The position numbers were made by a program, and so were the translations under genes. Shown in pieces: positions 25,622-33,051 of a DNA stretch of 64,000 nucleotides. The notes under the pieces were generated by a model. It was not told the origin of the DNA, made no database searches, and saw only the letters and a program-made list of their open reading frames with translations. Position 1 is the stretch's first letter. Every line of letters begins with the position of its first letter. The stretch is from Flavobacterium sp. Root186. Lineage in GTDB: Bacteria; Bacteroidota; Bacteroidia; Flavobacteriales; Flavobacteriaceae. The stretch covers positions 124,705 through 188,704 of the forward strand of contig NZ_LMHW01000001.1 of the NCBI RefSeq assembly GCF_001428525.1. The letters run 5' to 3'.

Positions 25622-26879
25622 TTTGGAGGTAAAAAAAAGAAATATAGAATCGTTATTAGCAGAAATAGAATCCTTAAAAGAAGAACTTTTTGAATCTAAT
25701 AGTATTGTAAATGCAATAAAACAAGGAGATGTTGATGCTTTAGTCGTAAGTAACAACGGAGTTCCGGAGCTATACTCTCTCGAAACTGCCGATTATACTT
25801 ACAGGCTTCTTATTGAAAAATTCCGACAGGGTGCGCTTAGTATTTCGCGCAAAGGACTCGTATTGTATTGCAACGATTATTTTTCAGAACTCGTTGGCAT
25901 TCCTTCAGAGCAGATTATCGGGACGTATTTAAATGAATATTTTGATAATCCCACGCAGTTTGTCCAGCTTATTCAGGCGCTTCGATACGGAATCGCCACG
26001 CACGAAATTCTTTTTAAATCGAATAACGACAAAGAAACTTTTCCGGCTTATATCGCCTTAACCGATCTCGAACCTGCCGTAGAAGCAATTGGAATCGTAA
26101 TTACCGATTTAACCGAAAAGAAAAAACACGAGGAAGCCTTAATTCGTCATCAGCAGGAATTAGAAGAAAAAATAAAAGAGTTAAACCGAATCAATACCAA
26201 TCTCGAAGAATTTATTCATGTTATTTCACATGATTTAAAAGAACCGCTTCGGAAAATTGTAATGCATAATGACCGAATTGACGGAAGTTATCTTTCTGAA
26301 ACCGATGCCAAATCCATGAATGTTCTAAAATCATCTGCATTGCGGTTGAATTCACTTGTTGATGATTTGGTCCAGTATTCATCGCACACGGCGCAGGAAG
26401 AACGAACCGAAATTAATTTAGCCTCTATAATTGGTGAAGTTATTGAAGATCTCGAAATTATTATTACTGATAAAAAGGCCAAGATTCAAATAGGAAAACT
26501 CCCTGCCATAAAAGCCTCTAAAGTCCAAATTCGACAGCTTTTTGGCAACCTGATTACCAACGCCATAAAATACAGCAAAGAAGCTGTCGCTCCGTTTATA
26601 GAAATTTATCAGGCCGAAAATTTAAACGCCGAAATGCCAAATCAAAACGCTAAATTTGTAAAGATACAGATCAAAGACAACGGAATTGGCATGGAATCAA
26701 GCCATCTTCTTAAAATCTTTACCATTTTTCAGCGCCTTCATGCCCGAAACGAATATTCAGGAAACGGTATTGGCCTTGCGATTTGTAAAAAGATCATGGA
26801 AAACCATTCCGGAAACATAACCGTCGAAAGTACGCTCAACGAAGGCACAACATTTAATCTTTACTTTCCCATTGTATAA
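25611..26879 (+). CDS. PAS-domain sensor histidine kinase of the kai operon
   Basis: 422 aa, cytoplasmic. Coiled-coil N-terminus, PAS domain (about 55-175: YRLLIEKFRQGALSISRKGL, VLYCNDYFSELVG), HisKA with phosphoacceptor in HVISHDLKEPLRKI, and HATPase with LFGNLITNAIKYSK, IKDNGIGM and GNGIGLAICKKI. No ATG is available: the start is TTG at 25611 (inside kaiB2) or TTG at 25623. It probably reads the KaiBC state and phosphorylates the receiver protein that follows. Confidence 0.93.
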   Translation: MNNNLEVKKRNIESLLAEIESLKEELFESNSIVNAIKQGDVDALVVSNNGVPELYSLETADYTYRLLIEKFRQGALSISRKGLVLYCNDYFSELVGIPSEQIIGTYLNEYFDNPTQFVQLIQALRYGIATHEILFKSNNDKETFPAYIALTDLEPAVEAIGIVITDLTEKKKHEEALIRHQQELEEKIKELNRINTNLEEFIHVISHDLKEPLRKIVMHNDRIDGSYLSETDAKSMNVLKSSALRLNSLVDDLVQYSSHTAQEERTEINLASIIGEVIEDLEIIITDKKAKIQIGKLPAIKASKVQIRQLFGNLITNAIKYSKEAVAPFIEIYQAENLNAEMPNQNAKFVKIQIKDNGIGMESSHLLKIFTIFQRLHARNEYSGNGIGLAICKKIMENHSGNITVESTLNEGTTFNLYFPIV

Positions 26880-26880
26880 A

Positions 26881-27285
26881 ATGCCACAAAAAAACAACCT
26901 ACATATCATAATTGCCGAAGATGACTTTGATGACGCTGACGTAATCTGCGAAACCTTCAACCAAAACCCGAATTTCGGAAAAGTAAGCCTTGTAGCCAAT
27001 GGCGAAGAACTGCTCAATTACCTTAAAGACACGGCAAACGAAAACCCCGACGTAATCCTGACCGATATCAACATGCCCATAGTCAACGGCATCGAAGCCT
27101 TACAGCAAATTTTGAATAACAACGATTTAAAAACGATTCCGTGTTTTGTATATTCTACAAGCATCAATCCCGCTTACAAAGAAAAATGCGACGCGCTGGG
27201 CGTAAAAGCTTATCTTATTAAACCTTATTCTTTTGAGGCTTTCGCCGAAATTCCGAAGACTATTTTGAGGATTATTGAAGATTAA
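26881..27285 (+). CDS. Single-domain response regulator of the kai operon
   Basis: 134 aa receiver only, of the Rcp1/CheY-like type that accompanies PAS and phytochrome kinases. IIAEDDFDDADVI supplies the acidic residues, VILTDINMPIVNG the phosphoacceptor, VYSTS the switch residue and LIKPYS the Lys. I start it at ATG 26881, 1 nt after the kinase stop. With no output domain it probably passes phosphate or binds a partner. Confidence 0.93.
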   Translation: MPQKNNLHIIIAEDDFDDADVICETFNQNPNFGKVSLVANGEELLNYLKDTANENPDVILTDINMPIVNGIEALQQILNNNDLKTIPCFVYSTSINPAYKEKCDALGVKAYLIKPYSFEAFAEIPKTILRIIED

Positions 27286-27298
27286 AGCCCGTGTTTAA

Positions 27299-27397
27299 AA
27301 CGAAGCTCTCCAGCAAAAAATAATCAAATTAGAAAACAGCTTTTATTGGCTCAATGAATTTGACGAGATTTTGAATCCTTATTTGGATTTGGAGTAA
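27299..27397 (+). pseudogene. C-terminal gene remnant at the edge of the methyltransferase operon
   Basis: An open frame of 32 codons with no start, bounded upstream by a stop (27296-27298) and ending TAA at 27395. It encodes LQQKIIKLENSFYWLNEFDE then ILNPYLDLE, which has protein-like composition. I do not recognise the parent gene. It lies between the kai operon and the 3' end of the methyltransferase operon, so it may mark a recombination border. Confidence 0.4.
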
Positions 27398-27418
27398 ATT
27401 TCTGTTTTTTATTTTTTT

Positions 27419-27448
27419 ATACTCTTGATTTAAACAAATCAAGAGTAT
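27419..27448. other. 13-bp stem-loop after the protease-like gene
   Basis: A perfect inverted repeat (27419-27431 with 27436-27448) between the remnant and the stop codon at 27488. Neither strand has a T-tract directly after the stem, so it is not a textbook terminator. It may stabilise the 3' end of the operon transcript. Confidence 0.5.
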
Positions 27449-27487
27449 AAAATTATATGATATTCAATTATAAAACTTTAACTATCA

Positions 27488-28159
27488 CTAATATTGTAAA
27501 CAGTTATATCCCATATTCTTTTTCAAATCATTTAAGAGATTTAGCATTGCTTTCTTTTTTTCTATACTTTGCTTAGTTCTTAAAACATTCACAATTTCTT
27601 TATTTATTCTTATTCTTATTCTATTATAAACTCTCTTAATATCATAATCATCTATAAGCCAATCAAATACAGAATTGCCAATTATTCGAATCAATTTACC
27701 TTTAAACTCTTCAATAATTTCTTTATCAACGTTTTCATAGATTGTATTTTCAAATTCACGCGCTCCCAGAACTTCATCCATATCTGAAGGAATATCGTCA
27801 AATCCTATATAGCTAAAATTCTTAACATATCTAAAAAAGTCAATTGATTTACATGAAAAACTAAGTACATTTTTGTTTTTAAAAATTTCTAAATCATTCT
27901 TTCCAATAAAAATTTCTTTAGAATATATTTCATTTTTTGCGCCTTTTAAACTAGTTGAAGTTCCATGACCCAAAAAGAGAATATTATCTCCATCAAAATT
28001 AGAAATTTCTTTTAAAACAAGAGAATGCTCATCGTCTGTAAAGGCAATATTGTATAAACTTATCTTATCATCGAATTGCTCCAACAAAAAACTCCATATT
28101 GAGTTTAAAAATTGTGTCGTAACATCTTTTGGATGAATAATAAGTAATCTATTCATCAC
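27488..28159 (-). CDS. Putative caspase/CHAT-like cysteine protease, last gene of the methyltransferase operon
   Basis: 223 aa. Residues 58-66 (GDNILFLGHG) and 96-105 (KNVLSFSCKS) give a His65/Cys103 pair in the arrangement of clan CD proteases: hydrophobic strand plus HG, then hydrophobic strand plus C, about 38 residues apart, as in CHAT and caspase domains. A Ser/Thr/Gly loop follows the His. The last 70 residues are Lys/Arg/Ile-rich helices. No signal peptide. Its start overlaps the receiver gene by 11 nt. I infer an intracellular effector. No family match can be verified here, and the dyad is the whole case. Confidence 0.55.
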   Translation of the reverse strand: MMNRLLIIHPKDVTTQFLNSIWSFLLEQFDDKISLYNIAFTDDEHSLVLKEISNFDGDNILFLGHGTSTSLKGAKNEIYSKEIFIGKNDLEIFKNKNVLSFSCKSIDFFRYVKNFSYIGFDDIPSDMDEVLGAREFENTIYENVDKEIIEEFKGKLIRIIGNSVFDWLIDDYDIKRVYNRIRIRINKEIVNVLRTKQSIEKKKAMLNLLNDLKKNMGYNCLQY

Positions 28160-28856
28160 TATGATTTTTTAAGTCAACCAGAAAAGCTATAGATTCTTCA
28201 ATTAATCCTTTTTTAAAATGAATACTTCTATCAGGATCATTTTCGATAATTGAAGCAATTTCAGCAAAAGTCAAGTTTTCAAATTTTTCAAAATTACCAA
28301 GAAATTTTAAATCACTATTGTTTCTTAGTTCTTTTACTAATACTGTTTCCAAACTTGGATTATTTTTATGCAAATACTTTACTATTGCCATTTCATATTC
28401 ATCCCTGTCTTTAAAATCAACAATATCAATTTCGACTAAAGTTTTTATTTGATTCCAAGCTTTCTTAAATTCAATTTTTTCGTCTTTATATAAATTTAAC
28501 AAGCCCTCCATTTCAACTTTTAATTCTCCTGAATACAGGAGTTTAGGTGTAGATCGACGAAGTTTGTTGTCTTGAAAGCATTTAATAAGTTCAACACCGT
28601 TAATTTCATCATCATCCAATGACCAATCAAATGCAATCAAATCAAAAGTAATTCCTCCATATTGTTTATGAAATTCTGCTATCACTTTTTTTAAGTCAAT
28701 TTTATTATCAGTCAAAAATTCAGGATTATTTGTTGAACCCACATTAAATTGATAACATTTTATTGTAGTTCCTATTTTTTTTCCCTCACGTTCGATAGTC
28801 TCGATGCTCGAAATTTGATTTTCGTTATCTATTAATAAACATGTTTTTTCTTCCAT
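28149..28856 (-). CDS. Divergent receiver-domain protein of the methyltransferase operon
   Basis: 235 aa from ATG 28856 (an upstream ATG at 28871 overlaps the previous gene). The first 115 residues follow the receiver pattern: CLLIDNEN (Asp10, Glu12), LIAFDWSLDDDEINGVELIK with Asp77 at the phosphoacceptor position, and KLLYSGE with Ser109 as switch residue. The expanded acidic loop after Asp77 is unusual. The C-terminal half is helical and of unknown fold. It follows the dual-GHKL gene by 1 nt and overlaps the protease-like gene, so it plausibly links sensor and effector. Confidence 0.75.
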   Translation of the reverse strand: MEEKTCLLIDNENQISSIETIEREGKKIGTTIKCYQFNVGSTNNPEFLTDNKIDLKKVIAEFHKQYGGITFDLIAFDWSLDDDEINGVELIKCFQDNKLRRSTPKLLYSGELKVEMEGLLNLYKDEKIEFKKAWNQIKTLVEIDIVDFKDRDEYEMAIVKYLHKNNPSLETVLVKELRNNSDLKFLGNFEKFENLTFAEIASIIENDPDRSIHFKKGLIEESIAFLVDLKNHSDE

Positions 28857-28857
28857 T

Positions 28858-31314
28858 TTAAATAAAATCAATTTTAAATGTTGCTCCAGACAATTTTATT
28901 CCATTCCCAACAAAGGAAATTTTCGCTTGCATTTGATTTAATGCGTTCCTAACGGAATTTAGACCAATACCTGAACCATCAGTTGTTGTAATTCCTAATT
29001 CAAATATTTTTTCAGGTCTATCCAAAAAAACATTACTTAACCCTTTTCCATCATCAGAAAATAATATTTCAAGTCCATTCTGGATATCAATCTGAATAAT
29101 TTTAGCTCCAGCTTTTTCAGAATTGGAAATTAAATCATCTATAATTAATGACAATTCTAAGATACTTAATCTCTTTTCAAATACTTCTACGCTATTATTA
29201 TTGAATACAAATTGTAATTTTGAATTCTCATACATATCTGAATATATAGAAATATATTGTTCTATATATCTAACAACATCGACTATTTGTGTATTGGCTT
29301 GTGTTTTAAAATTTGATCTAGTAATCAGTTTACTAATTTTTAAGGCCTTTTCAGAATTGAAGTTTATAACTTCTAACCTTCTAATCAATTCTTTATCTTT
29401 AATTTCTTTGTTTCTAATTTTTTCAATTAAGGTATGTACATTTGATTGAATATTTTTAGAAGTTATCTTTATATTATGTATCAATCCTTTTGCATCTTCG
29501 CTTAAACCCCTACTTGAATATCTTAAATAAGTATTCTTTTCAATTTCAAATTGTAACTCTTCTTCTAATTTCTTTTTTTCAGCCTCTAATTTTTGTCTTT
29601 CTCTTTCTACTTCTAATTTTTCTAATTGAAGGCTTGAAAATTGATTTAATGCTTCGGTTAATTTTTTTTGTATATAATCAAATTTTTCAATACCAAATTC
29701 ATTAGATTCACTAATTTTCGTGTCAGATTGCAATATTTCGACTTCGTTTATTTTTCTCTTTAAATTTGATGTAATTTTTTCTAGATCTTCTATAGTATAA
29801 TTTTCAGCTATATTCCCTATTAGCTCATCAACTTCATTGCTTTTCTTTTCGATTTCTTTATCTATAATATTGCCTATAAACTTTTCATTAATCTGCAAAG
29901 TTTTAATTTCATCTTTTTTTAGACCAATTATTGGAACTATACTATTTAATGCACGTCTAATTTTTACAAGTTCGTCTTCCTTAAACTCTTCTTTACTTTC
30001 GTCCCAACTTTCACTTAGTACTTTTTTTTCAATATTCTCATCTTTTTCTCTAGCACTATCCCATTTTAATCCTTCAACAACATATCGTTCTAATCTTCTA
30101 TGCGTTTTAAAATAAAAGCCATAAGGTGCTGATTCTTTAGTTAATTCCTCAAAAACATCATTATTAACTATTCCAGCTCGACTGGAAATAATCTTAAATT
30201 GGCTATTATGATCAATAACCTCAATTCTTCCTAATAATTCTCGAGCACCGATAAATCTATTATATCCCTGACCTTTTCTTAATTCAAGATTTAACCAATC
30301 GTCTCCATCATCTCCATAAGGCGGAATTCGGAAACCATTTATAAATAAAAATATTGAACCAAAATGAACAGATCTTATTCCAGTTTGTCTAGTGAAATAT
30401 GCTTTAGCATAAGGGTTAAGATAAAAAATGGTAATCTTAATATCTTTTAAAAGAGAATATCTATTTTCTTCTGTTAGAGTAAATACATTTACTCCTCTAT
30501 CAAATAATTTTGTTGTTATAATTTTGCCTTCTGAATCAATTGTAGACTCAATTGAGGTGGATTTAAAGTTTAATTCATCAAATACTCTATTTCCAACTTC
30601 TCCATTTATTTTCTGATGATATGGTAGATTATTATCATCAATTTCATTGGCAATAATTTCTATTTTGAATTTATCATTTGAAAAAGCTTGATTAGGATTA
30701 ATCAATTTTTCTAAGTTATTTTTAAGATTGAGAATCTTATTATAATCCCATTCTCTTCTTAATTTTTTGATTTCTAATATTGTTCCACTACTAAAGCTAT
30801 CATAGCCAGTATAAGTTATAAATTCGTCAACACTTAATTTGACCAATCTCAAATCAATATCTTGAATATTTAATTCTAAATTATCATCTATTTCAAACTT
30901 TGTCCAATCAATGTAAAGATGATTTATCGTTTCATCATTCGAGGTTCTTGTGTAGAGATTTAAATATTCTCCTAATCTATCACAAGAAAATCTTCCAACT
31001 CCTTTATTTCCTGCTAATAGCCTATCTCCAATATTTTTTGAATTCTTTTTCTCTGAATAAGCTATGTTTAACCATTTATCCTGAATATCTTTTTCATTCA
31101 TTCCTTTTCCAAAATCCTGAATAACTAATTTTGAATTTTCAATGTTTTCATCGAAAATATTACTAAAAATTATATTTACAGATTTAGATAATGCATCAAA
31201 AGAATTTTTTACTAATTCTAAAACTGCAATGTTGTCATCAGTAATTAAATCTTTTCCAATTATACTTTTTAACAGAACATTGGTTTTAAAATGTAGTTTT
31301 TCAGAATCACCCAT
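28858..31314 (-). CDS. 818-aa dual-GHKL protein: MORC/Hsp90-type ATPase plus histidine-kinase-like module
   Basis: The N-terminal GHKL ATPase (about 20-220) has N-box AVLELVKNSFDA (Glu33, Asn37, Asp40), G1 VIQDFGKGM (67-71), the MORC/MutL-like WLNIAYSEK and G2 GNKGVGRFS (102-109). A transducer-like region follows (to about 430), then a long Glu/Lys/Leu coiled coil (about 470-610). The C-terminus carries an H-box-like GLIHNIKITSKNIQS and a second complete HATPase: LIIDDLISNSEKAGA, FSDDGKGLS and GSGIGLNSV. Having both modules in one chain is uncommon. It overlaps the methyltransferase gene by 8 nt. I infer a sensor or clamp-like ATPase that signals to the receiver protein. Confidence 0.85.
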   Translation of the reverse strand: MGDSEKLHFKTNVLLKSIIGKDLITDDNIAVLELVKNSFDALSKSVNIIFSNIFDENIENSKLVIQDFGKGMNEKDIQDKWLNIAYSEKKNSKNIGDRLLAGNKGVGRFSCDRLGEYLNLYTRTSNDETINHLYIDWTKFEIDDNLELNIQDIDLRLVKLSVDEFITYTGYDSFSSGTILEIKKLRREWDYNKILNLKNNLEKLINPNQAFSNDKFKIEIIANEIDDNNLPYHQKINGEVGNRVFDELNFKSTSIESTIDSEGKIITTKLFDRGVNVFTLTEENRYSLLKDIKITIFYLNPYAKAYFTRQTGIRSVHFGSIFLFINGFRIPPYGDDGDDWLNLELRKGQGYNRFIGARELLGRIEVIDHNSQFKIISSRAGIVNNDVFEELTKESAPYGFYFKTHRRLERYVVEGLKWDSAREKDENIEKKVLSESWDESKEEFKEDELVKIRRALNSIVPIIGLKKDEIKTLQINEKFIGNIIDKEIEKKSNEVDELIGNIAENYTIEDLEKITSNLKRKINEVEILQSDTKISESNEFGIEKFDYIQKKLTEALNQFSSLQLEKLEVERERQKLEAEKKKLEEELQFEIEKNTYLRYSSRGLSEDAKGLIHNIKITSKNIQSNVHTLIEKIRNKEIKDKELIRRLEVINFNSEKALKISKLITRSNFKTQANTQIVDVVRYIEQYISIYSDMYENSKLQFVFNNNSVEVFEKRLSILELSLIIDDLISNSEKAGAKIIQIDIQNGLEILFSDDGKGLSNVFLDRPEKIFELGITTTDGSGIGLNSVRNALNQMQAKISFVGNGIKLSGATFKIDFI

Positions 31315-32542
31315 CTAAAAGCCCTTTCATAATTATTGCGCTTTGTTCTCCAAATAAAGGTGGTATAGCGTTACCTATTTGTGAATATCTAGGAACTTCT
31401 TGAGTTCGTCTTTTACCTCCTGTTGTATATTTACCTCTAAACTGATACCAATCATTGAATGATTGTATTCTTGCATATTCTCTCACAGTGAAAATTCTGG
31501 GTTCACAATAATGGATATAATCATCAGGAAGAGTAGTAATTGTTGCTGTTGGAGTATTTCCTGAAAGTGGTATAATTGTTCGTTTTTTTAAATCAAATAT
31601 ATTTTTTATTGTATCAGATAAAGTTTTATTCTTCTCTGCATTATTTAAAATATATTCAAATTTTTCTAATGTAGATTTAGCATGTTTTGCAAATCTATGA
31701 CTATCAGGAACTAATCTATCATCTACACCTTGACGTAGTAATTCTTGATAGTTTGATTTTACACTGCCATACATTCCTGCTTTAAAACTCTTTGTGTCTG
31801 GAGATTCTACTTCTTTGCCTTCTTTTAATAGATCTGAAATAGCCTGTTCAAGATTATTAGTGACACCTATGTTTTTAGTAATTAGAAAAGATTCTTTATT
31901 TTCATCCAAAGATTTAAAGAATGATGATGCTTTATTTTTATTCAAAAGCCCTTTTTTTATTCCCACTAAAATAAAACGAGTTCGTTTTTGGGGTATTCCA
32001 TATAGCGAAAAATCTACTAATTTGCCATAAACGTCATAACCAGGAAAATCGTTAGTCTTGGCTCTTAAAGCTTTTAGAACATATTCTGAATAGGCTTTTC
32101 CTTTACTTTTGTTTTTATCAAATTTTTGAGTAAACCCTTTTACATTTTCAAAAAAAATCATCTTTGGTTGAACAAGTCTGATAAAATTAATATAAGATTT
32201 TATAAGTTTATTTCTTTCATCTGTTTCAATTCTTCTCCCAGCCGTAGAGAATCCTTGACATGGAGGACCTCCTGCTACTAAGTCGATTTTACCTCTAAGA
32301 TCTTTAAGTTCAGGGCTATATTCTTTAAGAATAAAATTAATATCTAACTCTTTTTCTGGCAACCAATTTGGCCATTCAAAATGTTTTTTTGATCTAATTA
32401 GATTATAACTCAGTGTTTCAAAGGCATCTTTATTTTTTTCTACAGCAAACAACCCTTTCCAAAGTCCTGAATTATGTAACCCTAAAGAAAGCCCACCGCA
32501 TCCAGCGAATAAATCAATATATAAAGATTTATTTTTATCCAT
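31307..32542 (-). CDS. DNA (cytosine-5-)-methyltransferase
   Basis: 411 aa from ATG 32542. All key C5 motifs are present: I DLFAGCGGLSLGL, IV GGPPCQGFSTAGRR with the catalytic Cys, VI FFENVKGF, VIII QKRTRFILVG, and X QIGNAIPP near the C-terminus. The target-recognition region lies between about 230 and 350. The reading frame extends upstream to 32665, but a promoter at 32564-32594 rules that out; ATG 32557 is the only other credible start. No restriction endonuclease is encoded nearby. It heads the four-gene operon and would mark host DNA. Confidence 0.95.
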   Translation of the reverse strand: MDKNKSLYIDLFAGCGGLSLGLHNSGLWKGLFAVEKNKDAFETLSYNLIRSKKHFEWPNWLPEKELDINFILKEYSPELKDLRGKIDLVAGGPPCQGFSTAGRRIETDERNKLIKSYINFIRLVQPKMIFFENVKGFTQKFDKNKSKGKAYSEYVLKALRAKTNDFPGYDVYGKLVDFSLYGIPQKRTRFILVGIKKGLLNKNKASSFFKSLDENKESFLITKNIGVTNNLEQAISDLLKEGKEVESPDTKSFKAGMYGSVKSNYQELLRQGVDDRLVPDSHRFAKHAKSTLEKFEYILNNAEKNKTLSDTIKNIFDLKKRTIIPLSGNTPTATITTLPDDYIHYCEPRIFTVREYARIQSFNDWYQFRGKYTTGGKRRTQEVPRYSQIGNAIPPLFGEQSAIIMKGLLDG

Positions 32543-32563
32543 AGTGTTTTTTTTCATTTTATA

Positions 32564-32594
32564 CAAAAATATATAAAAAAGAAATATATTCAAT
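32564..32594 (-). promoter_or_regulatory. Promoter of the methyltransferase operon
   Basis: On the minus strand ATTG (32591-32594), 19 nt, TATTTTTG (32564-32571). This is the same spacing as the kai promoter. The start of transcription would fall around 32557-32560, giving a leaderless or very short leader mRNA. Confidence 0.6.
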
Positions 32595-32672
32595 GCTTTT
32601 TTTAAAGTATAAAAACTTACTAATTTAATAAATATAAAAACGATTTTTAGATAAAATTTGGGCAAAGAATAC

Positions 32673-32711
32673 TTAATACTCCATCCTCAAATAATTCCCC
32701 TCAAAACTAAT
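32673..32711 (-). pseudogene. 3' remnant of an aspartic-protease paralogue
   Basis: The minus strand encodes ISFEGNYLRMEY followed by TAA, closely matching the C-terminus of the neighbouring protease (ISFDGNYLRLED at 33052). Nucleotide identity is obvious over about 35 nt. An in-frame stop directly upstream shows that the rest of the gene is gone. It lies between the small 46-aa gene and the methyltransferase promoter. Confidence 0.75.
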
Positions 32712-32724
32712 CTACCACGACATG

Positions 32725-32755
32725 AAAAGAGACAGTATTAAACTGTCTCTTTTTT
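32725..32755 (-). terminator. Hairpin terminator after the 46-aa gene
   Basis: A 12-bp stem AAAAGAGACAGT / ACTGTCTCTTTT (32725-32736 with 32742-32753) and 5-nt loop. It has T on the plus-strand side and a shorter T-run on the minus side. It lies 20 nt past the stop codon at 32773. Confidence 0.65.
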
Positions 32756-32772
32756 CTTGAAGTCATAATTCA

Positions 32773-32913
32773 TCAATCTTTTGGTTTATGAATATGAGGT
32801 TTTAAAGGGCGATAATCTTCCTTTTTTTCAGGAGTTACACGTCTTCTTTCATCTAACGACCCATCTTCCTTTTTCGGTTTTGGACCAGATTTAATTGCTT
32901 GAATTGTTTCCAT
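32773..32913 (-). CDS. Small charged protein, 46 aa
   Basis: Translated by hand from ATG 32913 to TGA. It begins METIQAIKSGPKPKKEDG and continues with DERRRVTPEKKEDYRP before a His/Lys-Pro tail (HIHKPKD). No signal peptide or hydrophobic segment; probably disordered. Its own terminator follows. Function unknown. It may belong to the aspartic-protease transcript upstream rather than to the methyltransferase operon. Confidence 0.6.
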   Translation of the reverse strand: METIQAIKSGPKPKKEDGSLDERRRVTPEKKEDYRPLKPHIHKPKD

Positions 32914-33051
32914 TAATGTATTTTTAAATTAAACATTTATATTATGATTAGAAATTTAAACTTCTAATCTTGGAAACAAATAACATTAATAAATTCAAGA
33001 TTATATTATGGAAAACCATAACTCAAAATATATTTAATACAACCAGAAAAC

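Noticed and set aside
27419-27448. Rho-independent terminator
   Set aside because: The stem is good, but neither strand has a T-tract right after it, so it is listed as a stem-loop only.
31307-32542. Classical type II restriction-modification system
   Set aside because: No endonuclease gene or Vsr-like gene is adjacent. The neighbours are an ATPase, a receiver and a protease-like protein.
32543-32665. Upstream extension of the methyltransferase reading frame
   Set aside because: The extra residues are Phe/Ile/Lys-rich, and the operon promoter lies inside the stretch. The C5-MTase motif I is normally near the N-terminus.
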